In this document: piece by piece, positions 62,076-64,000 of the stretch
Layout: the number at the start of each line of letters is the position of its first letter
How positions within the stretch are numbered: the stretch's first letter is position 1
Origin: Chinchilla lanigera
Taxonomy: Eukaryota; Chordata; Mammalia; Rodentia; Chinchillidae
NCBI RefSeq assembly: GCF_000276665.1
Contig: NW_004955428.1
Location: 24,801,379 to 24,865,378 of the forward strand
Length of the DNA stretch: 64,000 nt
Direction: 5' to 3'
The notes under the pieces: model-generated
Databases searched by the model: none
Told to the model about the DNA's origin: nothing
What the model saw: the letters and a program-made list of their open reading frames with translations, nothing else
Position numbers and translations under genes: made by a program

Positions 62076-63732
62076 CAAAAGTCACCCTTCTGGGAACCTC
62101 AACTACTTAGCTCACAGTTCAGCCCAGAAATAAAGCATGTGAACAGAAATCATCTGTCATACACTGCACAGGTTTTGTACTCAGGCAATACCCACATCAT
62201 TTCATGAAGAGAAAAAAAAGAAAACCGCTCACAGACAGACAGTAGAAGAAAGTGATAGCTGATAACAAAGAGGACCCAGAAAAAAAACATAAAAAGAAGA
62301 ATGGCACTTCTGTCTCTATTCTAGTATTTCAACCCAGTAGGCTGAGACCATCTACTATAAACAAAAACAGCTCTATACACCTCAACGAATAGCACCATTC
62401 AATCCTTTATGAATTCATGCTCATAAAGACAACCCAACAACAAAAAATAACGTATGTAACATCCTCCAAGCACAGACTAAGCTTCAAAACTGTTCTGTTT
62501 TAATAGCTAAATTTCAAAAGTTAATAGTAATTAATGGTGTGAGAGGTGAACCATCTAGAAAATGTGCATTAAGCCCATCTAGTAAATAAGCATTAGTCCA
62601 GATAATTCATAAATGATGAAAAGTTCTCAGCCCCCAGAAGTAGCTTAGCAATTTTCAGGTATACCTGGAAATCGAGTGCAAACTACACAGTAAAGAACAA
62701 CAGCAAAAACAGTATAATTTGACAAATAAGCACACAGTAATTCTGAAAAGGAGTTAGAGGATTAAAGAAGGGTTTTTTAGCAATATTTAAATAGTAATTG
62801 AGCTGATGGTTTTTCATGGGTATCCTGAACTACTTTAAATTAATGAGAAATGTAGAAAGCTCAAACTCTTTTCACCAGAAAAAATAGATTTTACATAAAG
62901 TAAATATATTTGCTGCATTCTGTATATTTATCCCAACAAACACACCTAGCATAGGTACAAGCATAAAGCTCCGAAAACTTTTAGATTTAGAAATGAGTTC
63001 TGATCTCTAATAGGAGTATTACAAAAAAAAGTCTGTTCAGGTATGCCCAAACTCTGAAAAAAGTATGAGCTTTTTTTAATAAAAGTCAAGGCGCTCGGTT
63101 TCACCTGTTTTGAAACACTCCTGTAGCACTGAGGCACACAACAGTAGATGTCAGCTTAACCTTGTTGGTGGCAAGTAAATCAAAGAATACTAGCGCATTT
63201 CTCTCCAGCACAGCGTCAGACACCTGCGGAAGAGCAAAACCTCCAACTCCAAGAAATTTTACACTGAGAAAATTACGTCTGCAGGCTCACGTTTAATTCA
63301 ATTAACAGGAAGTTCTCGTCTCCCATACCATATATTGAAGTGAATGACTTCAATTAATCTAAAAATCCCTAAGGACAAAGCACGATTACTCCGATTACTA
63401 TGAATTAAAAAGCACTTTCAATCCTTCCTATGAGTGGTACTCATCTCCCCTCCTAGGACTATAGGGGGATGAGGTAAGCCAATTCCGAGGGTACATTTTT
63501 TTTTTTTCCTTGAAAAATGGTAAAATTAGCAATAAATAAAAACCTGGGCATCAGGTCAAACTGTCATACACTGTTGTCATTAATCTGGAAAAACTCCTTG
63601 TTTGAAAGTGACAGTCTGAAATACAGAAAATATTTAGGATCCAGCGGTTTTTGCTAACACTTTTCCTGAAGTAAAAAGCTCTATCTCCACCGCTCACACT
63701 GGCGCAGAACACAAACGACTCTCCCATAACAC

Positions 63733-64000
63733 CTGGCGACGTCCCTCACTCCGCCGCACGCCTGGACGGGGCAGCTGCGCTTCGGCTCTCCCAGGAGTTC
63801 GGCAGCGCCTGCCGGGGATGCTCGGAGGTGCTGAGGACCGAGGTTCGGGCTCCGGCGGAGGGGACTCTCGCCCTAAGAAGCGACGCCCCGCGCACGGAGC
63901 TTTACTCACACTCCACAGAGCGACCGCGTTTGCCCTCACGGGTCGGTCCCGCGCGGCCGCTGCGGGCGGCTCGGCCTCCTGCGCGCCCCCGCGGCGCAGC
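63733..64000 (-). promoter_or_regulatory. UGT8: CpG island at the UGT8 5' end (continues past the window)
   Basis: CpG density rises abruptly from about 63733 to the right edge, with GC-rich blocks and a GCGGCCGC site at 63953-63960, against CpG-poor flanking DNA. It lies upstream of UGT8 on the minus strand, in the right place for the 5' end of the gene. The start site and most of the promoter probably lie beyond 64000. Other mammalian UGT8 genes also have a GC-rich, TATA-less 5' region. Confidence 0.75.
63910..64000 (-). other. UGT8: Predicted UGT8 non-coding exon 1 (3' part)
   Basis: Minus-strand sequence ending ...gtggagt is followed by a strong donor gtgagtaaag (GT at 63908-63909). Because exon 2 begins only two bases before the ATG, an upstream leader exon is required, and this is the best CpG-island donor in view. 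The 5' end is outside the window. An alternative donor or start cannot be excluded without transcript data. Confidence 0.5.

Larger units (their letters stand above)
45065..63909 (-). other. UGT8: UGT8 intron 1 (about 18.8 kb)
   Basis: The 3' boundary (ttacag at 45065) is firm; the 5' boundary depends on the predicted exon 1. It holds the repeats listed separately. Nothing recognisable was seen in 45070-46900, 48310-49390, 49500-51200, 54350-56840, 57000-59840 and 62080-63700 beyond AT-rich unique-looking sequence, pyrimidine-rich tracts (about 56480-56530 and 58820-58940) and a GA-rich area at 57600-58300. Confidence 0.75.

Noticed and set aside
63694..63939. Arg/Pro-rich frame in the CpG island
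   Set aside because: Typical GC-rich chance frame; it starts with GTG and crosses the predicted exon 1 donor.

Overview
The window is nuclear DNA from a placental mammal, almost certainly a rodent. It is AT-rich and has large introns. It carries many tRNA-derived ID-type SINEs, 7SL-derived B1 SINEs (several fused to an ID unit), MaLR-type LTRs, and 3'-end stumps of LINE-1, over a background of old MIR, L2 and hAT remnants. I recognise no mouse/rat B2 family. The SINE set looks like a non-murid rodent, perhaps a beaver-like or other castorimorph lineage; that guess is from memory and weak.

The whole window is essentially one protein-coding gene on the minus strand: UGT8 (ceramide UDP-galactosyltransferase, also called CGT), read from right to left. 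A CpG island at the right edge (about 63733-64000) holds the probable non-coding first exon, with a donor at 63909/63910. Intron 1 (about 18.8 kb) leads to exon 2 (44241-45064). This exon has the ATG two bases after the acceptor and encodes residues 1-274. Intron 2 (about 34.2 kb) leads to exon 3 (9850-9992), then exon 4 (8232-8308), exon 5 (5319-5538) and the last coding exon (1706-2069). The 3' UTR runs on toward the left edge. The five coding exons join with canonical GT-AG sites in consistent phase to 1626 bases, which is 541 codons plus a stop with no break. The protein has a signal peptide, a lumenal glycosyltransferase fold, one C-terminal membrane span and a cytosolic KKVK ER-retrieval tail. 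It makes galactosylceramide, the parent lipid of myelin galactolipids and sulfatide.

All other DNA is intronic or UTR. I found no second gene, tRNA or rRNA gene, CRISPR array or other prokaryotic feature. The most interesting unexplained items are: a 109-bp segment in intron 2 present twice in opposite orientation with one mismatch (17911-18019 and 19375-19483); a large imperfect inverted repeat in intron 4 (about 7453-7582 and 7800-7937); a perfect 14-bp hairpin (26187-26221); a CTCF-like motif (13220-13238); and two same-direction MaLR LTRs about 2.2 kb apart. No clearly new biological system is visible. This is a well-known gene in a repeat-rich setting.
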